Assembly (NCBI GenBank): GCA_000715685.1
Contig: KL569395.1
Coordinates: 14,041 to 27,054 of the forward strand
From: Streptomyces lilacinus
GTDB taxonomy: Bacteria; Actinomycetota; Actinomycetes; Streptomycetales; Streptomycetaceae
Direction: 5' to 3'
Length of the DNA stretch: 13,014 bases
Shown here piece after piece: positions 1 to 5,627 of the stretch. Below the pieces are notes generated by a model that was not told the DNA's origin, did not search any database, and worked only from the letters and a program-made list of their open reading frames with translations. How positions within the stretch are numbered: position 1 is the first letter of the stretch; every line of letters starts with the position of its first letter. The position numbers and the translations under genes are program-made.

Positions 1-18
1 GATGTGTATAAGAGACAG
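1..18 (+). other. Tn5/Nextera mosaic-end adapter (artefact)
   Basis: The first 18 bases are the 19-bp Tn5 transposase mosaic end minus its first A, in the orientation expected at the left end of a tagmented fragment. The same sequence occurs in reverse complement at the other end of the window. It is untrimmed library sequence, not genome. Reading through it creates spurious N-termini (MCIRDS in one frame, MYKRQ in another). Confidence 0.97.
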
Positions 19-19
19 C

Positions 20-235
20 TACGGCCTCGTCCACGAGTCGCTGCCCTTCGCGGCGGCGGTCCTGGCCGCCGTACGGGCCAGGGTGCCCGCCCCGTCGCCG
101 GCCTCCGCGCCCGCCCGCCCCGACCCCGGCGGCATCGCCGACCGCATCCGCCACCTCGGCGAGCTGCACGACGCGGGACTGCTGACGGACGACGAGTTCA
201 GCGCGAAGAAGGCAGAGCTGCTGGCCGAGCTGTAG
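20..235 (+). CDS. SHOCT-domain protein, C-terminal fragment
   Basis: Only the last 71 codons are present; the 5' end is lost at the adapter, so no native start is visible. The end of the protein (last ~33 residues: IADRIRHLGELHDAGLLTDD, then EFSAKKAELLAEL) is a typical SHOCT module, a short helical motif found at the C-terminus of many actinobacterial proteins and thought to mediate oligomerisation or tethering. It is preceded by an Ala/Pro-rich linker (about 25 residues) and a stretch beginning YGLVHESLPF. What the missing N-terminal part does cannot be told from here; SHOCT tails are attached to many kinds of domain. The gene ends 86 bases before the histidine kinase gene, with inverted repeats rather than a clear terminator in between. 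Confidence 0.8.
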   Translation, partial: YGLVHESLPFAAAVLAAVRARVPAPSPASAPARPDPGGIADRIRHLGELHDAGLLTDDEFSAKKAELLAEL

Positions 236-240
236 CGCGG

Positions 241-260
241 GGTGATACCGGGGTATGACC
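241..260. repeat. Imperfect 20-bp inverted repeat upstream of the kinase gene
   Basis: GGTGATACC and GGTATGACC face each other across two G residues, matching at 8 of 9 positions (core ATACC-GG-GGTAT at 245-256). It lies between the SHOCT gene and the two-component operon, about 45 bp upstream of the proposed -10 box. A second small inverted repeat, ACCGG-CACT-CCGGT, follows at 266-279. The position suits an operator, perhaps for autoregulation by the adjacent response regulator, but that is inference. Confidence 0.4.
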
Positions 261-306
261 TGGGAACCGGCACTCCGGTGTGACGCCCTCCGCCCCTCTG
301 TCGGCC

Positions 307-312
307 TACGCT
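307..312 (+). promoter_or_regulatory. Putative -10 box of the two-component operon
   Basis: TACGCT lies nine bases before the ATG at 322, so the transcript would have a leader of only a few bases or none. No Shine-Dalgarno sequence is visible before this ATG, which agrees with leaderless or near-leaderless initiation. No good -35 hexamer is seen; TGACGC at 281-286 is the nearest, at a 20-bp spacing. Confidence 0.4.
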
Positions 313-321
313 GATCGCGTC

Positions 322-1650
322 ATGGACCACTCCCCCCGCGCGCTCCTGCGCGACGCCTTCCGGCCCGCCGGCCCACCGACGCCGTTGGGCGGGCGCTCCC
401 GGCGGCGCTTCGTGCGCGCCCTGCCCTACGTCGTCGCCTGGATCTTCGTCGTCTCCCTGCTGCCCAGTTCGACCGTGATGCTGGCGTCGCCCGAGACCTA
501 CCGGCTGGACGCCGGCCTGGCGTTCGGGCTCGCCGCGGTCCAGACGGTGCCGCTGCTGACGGCCGTCCGCCGGCCGCTGATCTCCTGGGCCGTCGCCTTC
601 GCCGGCCACGTCGCGGGCGCGGCAGCGCTGTTGACCGTCACCTGGCAGGAGGAGCAGCCCTGGCCCTGGACGCCCATGGCGACGCTCGGCCTGCTGCTGC
701 TCATGCTCTTCGTCGCGCTGCGCGAACGCCGGGCCACCCTGGTGGCCGTCTGGCTGCTGACGGCGGTGGCGAGCGTGGTCTTCTTCGAAATCGACCCCGG
801 GCGCGCCCACGGCTCGTGGGTGGTGCTCCTCGCGATCGGCGGCGTGATCATGCTCGTCGTCGGCGCGCTGCGCGAACGCGGCGACGCCCGGCGGGCGCTG
901 GCCGAGCAGGAGACCATCAGCGAGGCCGAACGGGCCCGCCGCACGCTGCTGGAGGAGCGCACCCGCATCGCCCGCGAGCTGCACGACGTGGTGGCCCACC
1001 ACATGTCCGTCATCACCGTGCAGGCCGACAGCGCGCCCTACCGCCTCGCGGACCTGCCGGACGAGGCGCGCGAGGAGTTCGCCTCGATCGCGGCGGCGGC
1101 GCGCGAGTCGCTCACCGAGATGCGGCGCCTGCTGGGCGTCCTGCGCAGCGAGGACGCCGCCGGCACGGGCGACGCGGAGCGGACGCCGCAGCCGGGCATC
1201 GAGCGGATCCCGCAGCTGGTGGAGGCGACGGTACGGGCCGGGCTGCCGGTGGAGCTGTCGATGCCGCCGTCCGTGGCGTCGTCGCTGCCGGCCGGCATGC
1301 CGCAGGCCGTGGACCTGTCCGCGTACCGCATCGTGCAGGAGGCCCTGGCCAACGTCGTCCGGCACGCCCCCGGCGCGGCCACGCGCGTGTCGGTCTCCGT
1401 CGCCCCGGACGGTGCGGCCCTGACCCTGCTGGTCGTCAACGCCGCCGCGGCGGACCCGGACGCGCCGCCGCTGGAGACCGGCGGCACGGGCCACGGCCTG
1501 GTCGGCATGCGCGAACGCGTGCGCCTGGTCGGCGGCACACTCGACACCGGCCCCCTGCCGGACGGCGGCTTCCGGGTCGCGGCACGGCTCCCGTTCGGCA
1601 CGGAGTCCAGTACAGAATCCGGCACAGAAGAGGAATCCACCCGTACATGA
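322..1650 (+). CDS. Sensor histidine kinase, NarL/DesK-type (HisKA_3)
   Basis: A 442-residue membrane histidine kinase that would autophosphorylate on His and pass the phosphate to the regulator encoded next. About six hydrophobic segments lie in residues 30-190 with no large extracellular domain, so the signal is probably sensed in or near the membrane. The dimerisation/phosphoacceptor motif ARELHDVVAHHMSV carries His221. The ATPase domain has an N-box (VQEALANVVRHA, Asn344) and a G-box (GTGHGLVGMRERV, about 386-398). The last ~20 residues are a hydrophilic Ser/Thr/Glu-rich tail. I chose ATG 322; a GTG at 280 would add 14 residues but has no ribosome site and falls upstream of the -10 box. 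Its stop overlaps the regulator's start (ATGA). The family is very large in Streptomyces, so the stimulus cannot be named. Confidence 0.92.
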   Translation: MDHSPRALLRDAFRPAGPPTPLGGRSRRRFVRALPYVVAWIFVVSLLPSSTVMLASPETYRLDAGLAFGLAAVQTVPLLTAVRRPLISWAVAFAGHVAGAAALLTVTWQEEQPWPWTPMATLGLLLLMLFVALRERRATLVAVWLLTAVASVVFFEIDPGRAHGSWVVLLAIGGVIMLVVGALRERGDARRALAEQETISEAERARRTLLEERTRIARELHDVVAHHMSVITVQADSAPYRLADLPDEAREEFASIAAAARESLTEMRRLLGVLRSEDAAGTGDAERTPQPGIERIPQLVEATVRAGLPVELSMPPSVASSLPAGMPQAVDLSAYRIVQEALANVVRHAPGAATRVSVSVAPDGAALTLLVVNAAAADPDAPPLETGGTGHGLVGMRERVRLVGGTLDTGPLPDGGFRVAARLPFGTESSTESGTEEESTRT

Positions 1651-2321
1651 CCATCAAGGTGATCATCGTCGACGACCAGGCCATGGTGCGGGCGGGCTTC
1701 GCCGCGCTGCTGGCCGCGCAGAGCGACATCGACGTCGTCGGCGACGCCGCGGACGGGCGGCAGGGCGTGGAGCTGAGCCGGCGCGTCCACCCGGACGTGG
1801 TGCTGATGGACGTCCGCATGCCGGAGATGGACGGCCTGGAGGCCGCCCGGCAGCTCCTCGCCCCGCCGGCCGGTGTGACGCACCGTCCGAAGGTGCTGAT
1901 GCTGACGACGTTCGACGTCGACGACTACGTCTACGAGGCGCTGCGCGCGGGAGCCTCCGGCTTCCTGCTCAAGGACGCCCCGCCGGCCGACCTGATCTCG
2001 GCCGTACGGGTCGTGGCCGCCGGCGAGGCCCTGCTGGCCCCTTCGGTGACGCGCCGTCTGATCGCCGAGTTCGCCGCCCGCCCGACCCTGCGGCGCAGGC
2101 GCTCGGTACGGCTGAACGGGCTGACGCCCCGGGAGACCGAAGTGCTGGGCCTGATCGCGCGGGGCCTGTCGAACCAGGAGATCGCGGCGGAGCTGGTGCT
2201 GGCGGAGCAGACGGTGAAGACCCACATCGGCCGGGTCCTGGCCAAACTGAACCTCCGCGACCGCGCGCAAGCGGTGATCTTCGCGTACGAGTCGGGCCTG
2301 GTGGCACCGGGCGAGGGGTGA
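1647..2321 (+). CDS. Response regulator, NarL/FixJ (LuxR-type HTH)
   Basis: A 224-residue cytoplasmic DNA-binding regulator, cognate to the upstream kinase. The receiver domain (about 1-125) shows the acidic pair Asp9-Asp10, the phosphoacceptor Asp55 in LMDVRMPEMDG, Thr87/Thr88 and Lys109 in GFLLKDAPP, so all catalytic positions are intact. The LuxR-type HTH runs from about 159 to 216 (LTPRETEVLGLIARGLSNQE, recognition helix around EQTVKTHIGRVLAKL). The start ATG at 1647 overlaps the kinase stop by four bases, and AGAGGAA about 12 bases upstream is the ribosome site, indicating translational coupling. No obvious target gene is adjacent downstream; the next gene is convergent and belongs to a different unit. 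Targets may be distant, or the pair may control itself through the inverted repeat near 241-260. Confidence 0.95.
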   Translation: MTIKVIIVDDQAMVRAGFAALLAAQSDIDVVGDAADGRQGVELSRRVHPDVVLMDVRMPEMDGLEAARQLLAPPAGVTHRPKVLMLTTFDVDDYVYEALRAGASGFLLKDAPPADLISAVRVVAAGEALLAPSVTRRLIAEFAARPTLRRRRSVRLNGLTPRETEVLGLIARGLSNQEIAAELVLAEQTVKTHIGRVLAKLNLRDRAQAVIFAYESGLVAPGEG

Positions 2322-2323
2322 AC

Positions 2324-2354
2324 CGCCGGACGGCTCGAAAGAGCCCGTCCGGCG
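2324..2354. terminator. Hairpin terminator between converging genes
   Basis: CGCCGGACGG-CTC pairs with GAG-C-CCGTCCGGCG (one extra C bulged) around a GAAA tetraloop, starting three bases after the response regulator stop. The aldo/keto reductase gene ends on the other strand at 2367, so it may serve both directions. No U-tract follows, which is usual for Streptomyces terminators. Confidence 0.8.
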
Positions 2355-2366
2355 ATTGAGGAAGCC

Positions 2367-3386
2367 CTACTCCCGGCCCGCGGACGTGAACGACATGTCC
2401 GCGTAGCGATCCCCCGCCACCTGCCCGGCAATCGGCTCGAGCGCCGCCAGCTCCTCCGCCGTCAGCTCGAACCGCGTCGCGGCCACGTTCTCCTCCAGCC
2501 GCGACCGCTTCCGCGTCCCCGGAATCGGCACCACCGTCAGCCCGTGCACGGCCGCCCGCTGCTGCGCCCACGCCAGGGCGACCTGCGCCGGCGTGACCCC
2601 GCGCGCCTCGGCGATGGCGCGCACCGGCGCCAGCAGCGCCGCGTTCGCCTCCGCGTTCTCGCCCGTGAAGCGCGGCAGCGTGCGGCGCCAGTCGTCGTTC
2701 GACAGCTCCTTGTCCGCGTCGACGAAGGAGCCCGTCAGGAAGCCGCGGCCGAGCGGCGAGTACGGCACCAGGGCGACGCCCAGCTCCCGGGCGGTCGGCA
2801 CGACGTTCTCCTCGATGTCGCGGCTGAAGAGCGACCACTCGGACTGCACGGCGGCGATCGGGTGCACGGCGTGCGCCTCGCGCAGCTCACGGCCCGTCAC
2901 CTCGCTCAGGCCCAGGTGCTTGACCTTGCCCTCCGCCACCAGCTCGGCCATCGTGCCGACGGACTCCTCGAGCGGCACGTCGGGGTTGCGCCGGTGCATG
3001 TAGTAGAGGTCGATGTGGTCGACGCCCAGCCGGTGCAGGCTGCCCTCGACGGCCCGGCGGATGTAGGGCGGGTCGTTGCGGATCGCCCGCTCCGCGGGGT
3101 TGTCGGGGTTCGGGTCGATCGCGAACTTCGTGGCGAGCACCACGCGTTCGCGGTTCGCCTGGATGAAGGGGGCGATGAACTCCTCGTTCTTCCCCATCCC
3201 GTACATGTCGGCCGTGTCGAAGAGCGTGACGCCCAGCTCCAGGGCGCGCTCCAGCGTCGCGCGGGCCTCGGCCTCGTCGGTCGTGGGGCCGTAGGCGAAG
3301 CTCATGCCCATGCAGCCGAGCCCCTGGACGCCCACCTCGGGGCCGTCGTTGCCGAGGGTCACGCTCGCGATCTTGTCGTTGCTCAT
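2367..3386 (-). CDS. Aldo/keto reductase
   Basis: A 339-residue NADPH-dependent (beta/alpha)8-barrel oxidoreductase, probably acting on an aldehyde or ketone. The full catalytic tetrad is visible: Asp57 and Tyr62 in LFDTADMYG, Lys87 in VVLATKF and His131 in DLYYMHRRNP. The GLGCMGMSFAYG motif (22-33) and the C-terminal cofactor segment VPIPGTRKRSRLEEN (from 286) are typical of the AKR13-like / YajO-like group common in actinomycetes. The start ATG 3386 gives the normal family N-terminus; an AGGGG ribosome site lies 12 bases upstream inside the end of the preceding gene. It follows the MerR gene after a 7-base gap and is therefore its operon partner, probably induced by the compound that MerR senses. 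Substrate unknown; electrophile or aldehyde detoxification is a reasonable inference. Confidence 0.93.
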   Translation of the reverse strand: MSNDKIASVTLGNDGPEVGVQGLGCMGMSFAYGPTTDEAEARATLERALELGVTLFDTADMYGMGKNEEFIAPFIQANRERVVLATKFAIDPNPDNPAERAIRNDPPYIRRAVEGSLHRLGVDHIDLYYMHRRNPDVPLEESVGTMAELVAEGKVKHLGLSEVTGRELREAHAVHPIAAVQSEWSLFSRDIEENVVPTARELGVALVPYSPLGRGFLTGSFVDADKELSNDDWRRTLPRFTGENAEANAALLAPVRAIAEARGVTPAQVALAWAQQRAAVHGLTVVPIPGTRKRSRLEENVAATRFELTAEELAALEPIAGQVAGDRYADMSFTSAGRE

Positions 3387-3393
3387 GTGTACG

Positions 3394-3873
3394 TCATGCC
3401 CCTTCGAGCGCCCGGTGCCGGGCGTCGGCATAGATTTCAATCTTGTAGTCGAGCACCTCGAGCGTGCTGCGCAGCTCCGCGATCCGTCGTCGCACGTCCT
3501 CGCGGTGCGCGCTCAGCAGCCGTTCGCGCTCGGGAAAGGTGTGGTCGCCCTGGCGGACGAGCTCCGCGTAACGGACCATGTCGGCCACGGGCATCCCGGT
3601 CAGCCGCAGCCGGCCCACCAGGTCGAGCCAGTCGAGGTCGCGGTCGGTGTAGCGGCGGTGCCCCGTGTGGGAGCGGTCGACGTGCGGCATCAGGCCGATG
3701 CGCTCGTACCAGCGCAGCGTGTGCGCGGACAGGCCCGCGTAGTCGGCCACTTCGCTGATCGTGTACCGCTCCCGGCCCTCGGGGCGCCGGTGGCGCTCCT
3801 CCTCGAGCGGCAGACACGACGGCCCCCGCCGACGGCCGCGTACCTCGATCGGAGCGCTGTCCATCACTGTCAT
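3394..3873 (-). CDS. MerR-family transcriptional regulator
   Basis: A 159-residue regulator. The winged HTH starts at about Tyr37 (YTISEVADYAGLSAHTLRWY, then ERIGLMPHVDR) and continues through TGHRRYTDRDLDWLDLVGRL to about residue 105; a long dimerising helix follows (about 118-150, RERLLSAHREDVRRRIAELRSTLEVLDY). There is no C-terminal metal-binding Cys cluster (the only Cys is Cys20, in a basic, probably disordered ~35-residue N-terminal extension), so it resembles the aldehyde/electrophile-sensing AdhR-like members rather than metal sensors. The ATG at 3873 has a strong GAGGGGGAAG ribosome site; ATG 3864 is an alternative. It is the first gene of the MerR-AKR operon and probably binds the palindrome in its own promoter, activating by distorting the 19-bp spacer. 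Confidence 0.92.
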   Translation of the reverse strand: MTVMDSAPIEVRGRRRGPSCLPLEEERHRRPEGRERYTISEVADYAGLSAHTLRWYERIGLMPHVDRSHTGHRRYTDRDLDWLDLVGRLRLTGMPVADMVRYAELVRQGDHTFPERERLLSAHREDVRRRIAELRSTLEVLDYKIEIYADARHRALEGA

Positions 3874-3909
3874 GCCGCTTCCCCCTCGCGAACCTCTGCG
3901 TGTGCCCCC

Positions 3910-3940
3910 ACGCTAAAGAGTTGGAGTGCACTCCAAGCAA
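3910..3940 (-). promoter_or_regulatory. MerR-type promoter with 19-bp spacer
   Basis: Reading the minus strand, TTGCTT (3940-3935) and TAGCGT (3915-3910) are separated by 19 bases. This overlong spacer with a dyad between the boxes is characteristic of promoters activated by MerR-family proteins. The expected transcription start near 3903 leaves a leader of about 30 bases before the MerR ATG. A 15-bp-spaced alternative (-35 TTGGAG) fits less well. Confidence 0.65.
3921..3936. promoter_or_regulatory. Perfect 16-bp palindrome, probable MerR operator
   Basis: TTGGAGTGCACTCCAA is identical on both strands. It occupies the spacer of the MerR promoter described for 3910-3940 and ends 47 bases upstream of the serine hydrolase start on the other strand, so one bound dimer could affect both directions. 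Operators of closely similar form (CTTGGAGT...ACTCCAAG) are well known for this regulator family. Confidence 0.8.
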
Positions 3941-3970
3941 GCGAGATCCCGGGGTGATCCGGAACCGCGT

Positions 3971-3976
3971 TAGGCT
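3971..3976 (+). promoter_or_regulatory. Leaderless -10 box of the serine hydrolase gene
   Basis: TAGGCT followed by seven bases and then ATG at 3984 places the transcription start at or next to the A of the start codon. No Shine-Dalgarno sequence precedes the ATG. A recognisable -35 hexamer is lacking. The same spacing is seen before fasR and pirin. Confidence 0.6.
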
Positions 3977-3983
3977 CCTTGCC

Positions 3984-4802
3984 ATGGAAAGCCTGCGGAT
4001 GATCGAGAACTGGCCGGTGGAGACCGCTGCGGCGGCTGTCGTACGGGCCGACGGCACCCTGGCCGGCGCGCACGGCCCGGTCGACCATCGTTTCCCGCTC
4101 GCCTCCGTCACCAAACCGCTGGCCGCCTACGCCGCGCTGATCGCGGTCGAGGAGGGCGCGATCGAGCTGGACGAGCCGGCCGGCCCGCCCGGCGCCACGG
4201 TCCGCCACCTCCTCGCGCACACCTCGGGCCTCGCCTTCGACGAGCAGCGCACGATGGCCGAGCCCGGCACGCGGCGGCTGTACTCCAACACGGGCTTCGA
4301 GGTGCTCGGCGACCACATCGCCAAGGCGACGGACATCCCCTTCGCGGAGTACCTGCGGCAGGCGGTGCTCGAGCCGCTCGGCATGACGGCGACGGACCTG
4401 CCGGGATCGCCGGCCAAGGACGGCGTGTCCACGGTCGGCGACCTCGCCCGCTTCGCGGCGGAGCTGCAGGCGCCGCGGCTGCTGTCGCGCACCACGCTGG
4501 ACGAGGCCACGACGGTCGCCTTCCCCGGCGTGACCGGTGTCCTGCCGGGGTACGGGCACCAGCGCCCCAACGACTGGGGCCTCGGCTTCGAGATCCGCGA
4601 CGGGAAGTCCCCGCACTGGACGGGGGCGTCGTCCTCGCCGCGCACGTACGGGCACTTCGGCCAGGCCGGCACGTTCCTGTGGGTGGACCCGGCGGCCGGT
4701 GCGGCGTGCGTCGCGCTGGCGGATCGTGCGTTCGGCCCGTGGGCCGTGGAGGCGTGGCCGCCGTTCACGGACGCGGTCCTGACCGAGCTGCGCTCGGTCT
4801 GA
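3984..4802 (+). CDS. Serine hydrolase, beta-lactamase/class C family
   Basis: A 272-residue protein of the penicillin-binding-protein-like serine hydrolase fold. The catalytic SxxK is Ser41-Val-Thr-Lys44 (PLASVTKPLAAY), the second motif is Tyr100-Ser-Asn102 (RLYSNTGFEVLG), and HFGQAGT (about 224-230) occupies the place of the KTG/HxG box. The intervening ATVRHLLAHTSGL is diagnostic for the family. At 272 residues it is shorter than class C beta-lactamases (about 360-400), and there is no signal peptide or membrane segment, so it is probably a cytoplasmic esterase or peptidase-like hydrolase rather than a resistance enzyme; substrate unknown. The start is fixed by the leaderless promoter; reading upstream would run through the MerR operator. 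It is divergent from the MerR-AKR operon and ends 68 bases before the convergent pirin gene. Confidence 0.9.
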   Translation: MESLRMIENWPVETAAAAVVRADGTLAGAHGPVDHRFPLASVTKPLAAYAALIAVEEGAIELDEPAGPPGATVRHLLAHTSGLAFDEQRTMAEPGTRRLYSNTGFEVLGDHIAKATDIPFAEYLRQAVLEPLGMTATDLPGSPAKDGVSTVGDLARFAAELQAPRLLSRTTLDEATTVAFPGVTGVLPGYGHQRPNDWGLGFEIRDGKSPHWTGASSSPRTYGHFGQAGTFLWVDPAAGAACVALADRAFGPWAVEAWPPFTDAVLTELRSV

Positions 4803-4849
4803 CGCTCGTCATAACCTTCGGGGCAATCGGGCGGGTGGGTGGGCAAATC

Positions 4850-4870
4850 CCCCGGCGCGAAGCGCCGGGG
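4850..4870. terminator. Hairpin terminator between serine hydrolase and pirin genes
   Basis: CCCCGGCGC and GCGCCGGGG form a perfect 9-bp stem around GAA. On the minus strand it begins directly after the pirin stop codon; on the plus strand it lies 47 bases after the serine hydrolase stop, so it probably acts in both directions. Confidence 0.8.
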
Positions 4871-5545
4871 CTAGCCGAAGTGCGGCTCGGCGTGCATCTC
4901 CCACGCCAGCAGCTCCGCGGCGGAGCCAAGGGCCTCGGCGGAGACTCCCTCCGCGTCGAGCAGCCGCGCAGCGTCGCCCTCGCGCAATACGGCGCCCCCC
5001 AGCCGCACAGCGCCCCGCACCACCTGCACGTACAACCACGGCGCATCCGGCAGCGCCGTCCGCTCCGCGCCCCGCAGCCGCCGCACGTGCAGCACCGCCT
5101 CCGCGCGCGTCAGCGCGTACGGCGTGCCGTCGGCGATGCCGCGCACCACCTCGTACGAGGGCTCGCCGCCGAATTCGGACGGGGTCAGCCACATCTGGAG
5201 AAAGCGGAGCGGGGCGGACCCCTCGTTGCGCTCGGCGTGCAGGACGCCGGAGCCGGCGCTGAGGCGTTGGACGTCGCCGGGTCGGACGGTGACGACGTTG
5301 CCGGCGGAGTCCTCGTGGGTGAGCTCGCCCTCGATCACCCAGGTCACGATTTCGACATCCCGGTGCGGGTGCGGGGCGAAGCCCGCGCCGCCGGCGAGCC
5401 GCTCCTCGTTGCAGGCGGCGAGCGGCCCGAATCGCACGTTGTCGGGGTCGTAGAAGCCCGAGAACGAGAAGGCGTGCCAGGTCTCGATCCCGGCGGCCGG
5501 ATCGCCGCCCCGGAAGCGCTCGGCGGCCCTCTGCACGTACGTCAC
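4871..5545 (-). CDS. Pirin family protein (cupin)
   Basis: A 224-residue bicupin of the pirin family, usually an Fe-binding cytoplasmic protein with a regulatory or quercetinase-like role. The N-terminal cupin has the metal-binding set His59 and His61 (HPHRDVEIVTWV) plus His103 and Glu105 (GSGVLHAERN), and the family signature WHAFSFSGFYDPDNVRFG (23-40) is intact. The C-terminal cupin is shorter and lacks such ligands, as normal. Two starts compete: GTG 5545, seven bases after a TACGGT -10 box (leaderless), and GTG 5554, five bases after a GGAGGG ribosome site, which would add three residues. The first gives the more family-like MTYVQRAAERF. It is divergent from fasR with an 82-base shared promoter region. 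In Streptomyces ambofaciens a pirin modulates beta-oxidation (known); a link to lipid balance here is inference. Confidence 0.92.
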   Translation of the reverse strand: MTYVQRAAERFRGGDPAAGIETWHAFSFSGFYDPDNVRFGPLAACNEERLAGGAGFAPHPHRDVEIVTWVIEGELTHEDSAGNVVTVRPGDVQRLSAGSGVLHAERNEGSAPLRFLQMWLTPSEFGGEPSYEVVRGIADGTPYALTRAEAVLHVRRLRGAERTALPDAPWLYVQVVRGAVRLGGAVLREGDAARLLDAEGVSAEALGSAAELLAWEMHAEPHFG

Positions 5546-5552
5546 AGGGCCC

Positions 5553-5558
5553 ACCGTA
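5553..5558 (-). promoter_or_regulatory. Putative leaderless -10 box of the pirin gene
   Basis: On the minus strand TACGGT is followed by seven bases and then GTG at 5545, the same geometry as at the serine hydrolase and fasR genes. The signal overlaps the alternative GTG at 5554 and competes with the GGAGGG ribosome site at 5565-5560, so leaderless and led translation are both possible. Confidence 0.4.
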
Positions 5559-5588
5559 GCCCTCCGGAACGCCCCACAGGGGTCCCGG

Positions 5589-5602
5589 CGGCTCCGGAGC
5601 CG
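5589..5602. promoter_or_regulatory. Perfect 14-bp palindrome in the pirin-fasR intergenic region
   Basis: CGGCTCCGGAGCCG reads the same on both strands. It covers the position expected for the fasR -35 element (17-18 bases before CAGGCT at 5615), where a bound protein would block or position RNA polymerase. A second TCCGGA occurs 30 bases upstream (5563-5568). It is a candidate operator for autoregulation of fasR and/or control of pirin; GC-rich composition makes such palindromes less rare than they seem. Confidence 0.45.
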
Positions 5603-5614
5603 ATCCGAATGAGG

Positions 5615-5620
5615 CAGGCT
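5615..5620 (+). promoter_or_regulatory. Leaderless -10 box of fasR
   Basis: CAGGCT, seven bases, then GTG at 5628: the spacing puts the transcription start at the start codon. There is no ribosome-binding sequence in between. The first T of the consensus is replaced by C. Confidence 0.5.
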
Positions 5621-5627
5621 TGTCCCC

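Noticed and set aside
280..321. GTG 280 as start of the histidine kinase
   Set aside because: No ribosome site, and the only promoter-like hexamer (307-312) lies downstream of it; the extra 14 residues are not family-like.
3387..3440. Upstream extension of the aldo/keto reductase to 3440
   Set aside because: It would overlap the MerR gene by 47 bases and add 18 residues not seen at the family N-terminus; ATG 3386 gives the expected start.
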